Part shown: piece by piece, positions 36,946 to 38,820 of the stretch
Numbering within the stretch: the first letter of the stretch is position 1
How the letters are laid out: each line of letters starts with the position of its first letter
DNA from: a virus
DNA length: 38,820 bases
IMG/VR virus record: IMGVR_UViG_3300037321_000085
Coordinates: 1 to 38,820 of that record
Direction: 5' to 3' (one strand)
Program-made: the position numbers and the translations under genes
Notes under the pieces: generated by a model
What the model saw: the letters and a program-made list of their open reading frames with translations, nothing else
The model's database searches: none
Told to the model about the DNA's origin: nothing

Positions 36946-38820
36946 TCACCTTTTTATGTGTGTGGTTTCGCAGTATTCATCTTCCGTCTTACCACTCTTC
37001 GTGGTCCCGTCGCCATAATCGTTCCAATAAACTTGATAAACATAAGTATGCGCCCCGGCGGCTGGGTTGTCGCTCGCAAACATAACGGGGCTTGCAAAGT
37101 ACACGGCGGGGCCGAGCGCCAGTGTGCGCGCAATCAACGGTGATTCGTCCTTCAGTATGCGGGAGGACATAACAGGCAGATTAACCGTCCCCCCTGAACT
37201 TGTCAGCGCGTTGACGTCAAGCTGCATAGTGAATTGCACAACGTCTCCCGCTGCGGCTGTCAGCGAGTGGGTCGCTATTGTTGTCCATGAATTTTCCGTT
37301 ACGGTCCGCACTGACGATCTAGTCGTCGTTTGAACTTCGGTTGCTGCACCAACTGATATTTGCGAGGTTCCAACAGCGTTGAGTGTCGCAAGCGCGCCCT
37401 GCCCGTCAATTCCGCCCGCCGTATTGTCGCCCGTGACATCGGCCCCGCCGTAAATATCCAGCGGAACGCCAGGCGAGTATTGAGGAACAACAGTCGTGCC
37501 GGGCGCGAGGAGCGCGAGCATGGGTTTGTGCAAAAACAGAAAGCTACTTGTGCCGGATAACGTCGCTTCCTTTCGGATCAGTATTTCAGCCCATGCGGCA
37601 CTAGCTGGCGCGGTTCCGACAACCGATAACAGTGGCCAAGCGTCAGGCTCTGTGGATGAGCTGGCAATCGCGTTATTCGTCGGTCCCGTCGTATAACTTA
37701 GAACACCCCCAGCGGCATCTCTCCACTCTATATATGAGCGTATCAAACAGCGATGTGCCGAGACGTTCGCGCGCATGCCGACCTTGTCGCCCGGCTGCAC
37801 TTTGAGCGGAAACCCCGTCACGCTGTTGCGCTGAGGTCTCCATCGAATATCTGTATATCCGGTTGCGCCCGCGTCGGGTTGGTAAACCATAAGCGTTCCG
37901 CGCCATTGTGTGGCCCAGCCAAGCCCAGCGGCGCGAAGCGATAGCGCGCCTGTGTTGCCTCCTGACGCCGCTTTATTCCACCCGTCAACGCCCGCGTAAA
38001 ATTCGCTATTGCCGATTGCGTTTGCGCCGATTGCAACCTGCGCGTTACTGGCCGCCGCCTCCGCCGCAGTCGCGCCCCAGCCAAAGGCCGCCGTGTTGTG
38101 GTAAATCGCACCGCTGGTCGTAATCGCCAGATAGCCATTCGTCGGGGTCTCGCTGCCTTGCGCAACCGCAACAGGCCCATCCCAGCGGATCAGGTTAGAC
38201 GATGCGCCGAACGCCGTGCCGTAGCGTGAGCGGATCGTTCCAACCTCAGTGATGAATGTCTCGCTGCCCGTGTCGAATGACGTCTGCGAGCCAAAATTAA
38301 TATCCTCCGCAAGCAGTGTGATCTGGTCCGCTGCGAGATTGATTGCTGACCCGTTCCATGTGCCATCAGCATAACCCTCCGCAGCCGTCTGCTCGATTGT
38401 CGCCGCGTTCGTAGTTGTGTTGACTGTCCAGACAAGGCGGGCCGTGGCAGAGGAGTCCGTGGCGTAGGCTTCCGCAATGGTGGCTACTTGAGCTTCTGTA
38501 TCTGTAACCTGCGCTGTAAGCGTCGTGATGCTGGAAGCATTTGCACTATCGCCAGACGCACGCGCGCTCTGCTCGGTAACAATGCTGGCAGCGTTGGTTG
38601 TAACTTGCCCCTGAATTGTCGAATCTGCCGCTTCATAAGCTGCCTCTAGTGCGGTGATGCTGGAAGCATTTGCACTATCGCCAGACGCACGCACGCTCTG
38701 CTCGGTAACAATGCTGGCAGCGTTGGTTGTAACTTGCCCCTGAATTGTCGAATCTGCCGCTTCATAAGCTGCCTCTAGTGCGGTGATGCTGGAAGCATTT
38801 GCACTATCGCCAGACGCACG
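36946..38820 (-). CDS. Tail fibre/tail tip protein, C-terminal part (continues across contig ends)
   Basis: This part continues the frame started at 420 and ends in TGA at 36946. After the repeats comes a central-fibre-like region (AEGYADGTWNGSAINLAADQ; ITLLAEDINFGSQTSFDTGS), similar to DUF1983-type tail-tip proteins. A carbohydrate-binding-like beta domain follows (GNSEFYAGVDGWNKAASGGN) and a terminal beta domain (AGDVVQFTMQLDVNALTSSG). The GTG at 38694 inside the repeat is not the start. Likely receptor-binding. Repeat copy number at the join is uncertain. Confidence 0.75.
   Translation of the reverse strand, partial: RASGDSANASSITALEAAYEAADSTIQGQVTTNAASIVTEQSVRASGDSANASSITALEAAYEAADSTIQGQVTTNAASIVTEQSARASGDSANASSITTLTAQVTDTEAQVATIAEAYATDSSATARLVWTVNTTTNAATIEQTAAEGYADGTWNGSAINLAADQITLLAEDINFGSQTSFDTGSETFITEVGTIRSRYGTAFGASSNLIRWDGPVAVAQGSETPTNGYLAITTSGAIYHNTAAFGWGATAAEAAASNAQVAIGANAIGNSEFYAGVDGWNKAASGGNTGALSLRAAGLGWATQWRGTLMVYQPDAGATGYTDIRWRPQRNSVTGFPLKVQPGDKVGMRANVSAHRCLIRSYIEWRDAAGGVLSYTTGPTNNAIASSSTEPDAWPLLSVVGTAPASAAWAEILIRKEATLSGTSSFLFLHKPMLALLAPGTTVVPQYSPGVPLDIYGGADVTGDNTAGGIDGQGALATLNAVGTSQISVGAATEVQTTTRSSVRTVTENSWTTIATHSLTAAAGDVVQFTMQLDVNALTSSGGTVNLPVMSSRILKDESPLIARTLALGPAVYFASPVMFASDNPAAGAHTYVYQVYWNDYGDGTTKSGKTEDEYCETTHIKR
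38518..38820. repeat. 129-bp tandem repeat array spanning the contig ends
   Basis: The 129-bp unit (43 codons) appears at 38518-38646 and 38647-38775, then partially at 38776-38820. Bases 1-127 are a further copy with a diverged outer edge. Copies are near identical; a difference near 38560 replaces Val with Ala. The first 45 bases of the window equal the last 45, so the contig was cut within this array. Confidence 0.9.

Noticed and set aside
38694-38694. GTG as start of the tail fibre protein
   Set aside because: The same frame continues upstream through the contig join to an ATG at 420 coupled to the preceding gene.
1-38820. tRNA genes, CRISPR arrays, integrase and DNA polymerase
   Set aside because: I looked for cloverleaf sequences, spaced repeats and diagnostic protein motifs by eye and found none.

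Overview
The window is essentially one complete tailed-phage genome of podovirus type. The first 45 bases are identical to the last 45, and a single reading frame (tail fibre) runs through the join, so the molecule closes into a circle of about 38,775 bp. GC looks to be in the upper 50s percent. The host is probably a proteobacterium. An alphaproteobacterium is my guess, from codon use, GcrA-like helix-turn-helix segments and the type of IS256 remnant, but the sequence does not prove it. There is no integrase, tRNA, CRISPR array or DNA polymerase. A small repressor-like gene sits at a divergent promoter pair, so a non-integrating or plasmid-like lysogeny cannot be excluded.

Layout. A divergent control region lies at about 19,010-19,113. 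Rightward (+) from it runs a tightly overlapping operon to 23,872: small zinc-binding proteins, a Rad52/Sak-like annealing protein, a coiled-coil protein, NinB, an HNH nuclease and small unknowns. Leftward (-) runs the early operon: HTH regulator, tiny membrane peptides, HNH nuclease, QueD-like and DpdA/TGT-like proteins (a likely 7-deazaguanine DNA-modification pair), a replication-initiator-like HTH protein, SF2 helicase, zinc/TOPRIM primase, two HTH proteins, then a strong intrinsic terminator followed by a zinc-ribbon protein and a NusG/RfaH-like protein.

After a structured leader of about 280 bp the late genes follow on the same strand: small membrane proteins, tail or adaptor proteins, TerS, TerL, P22-type portal, scaffold, capsid, connectors and a gp10-like stabilisation protein. 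The tail fibre crosses the contig ends. Next come a chymotrypsin-fold serine protease, a SprT-like metallopeptidase, a GNAT acetyltransferase, three internal/ejection proteins and the lysis cassette (spanin-like pair and a GH24 endolysin with membrane-spanning C terminus), ending at 23,918.

Most notable: (1) the tetrapeptide N-A-L-A occurs ten times, each with a different codon spelling, in four virion-region proteins next to two phage-encoded proteases, suggesting a maturation-cleavage system; (2) a 202-bp deletion derivative of an IS256-family element, with 9-bp target duplications, sits between two ejection genes and has recreated the stop codon and ribosome-binding site it interrupted; (3) a DpdA/QueD pair whose QueD lacks the usual catalytic cysteine; (4) a NusG-like regulator directly behind a terminator; (5) two HTH segments inside a 1420-residue ejection protein; (6) several tiny coupled genes, mostly membrane peptides.
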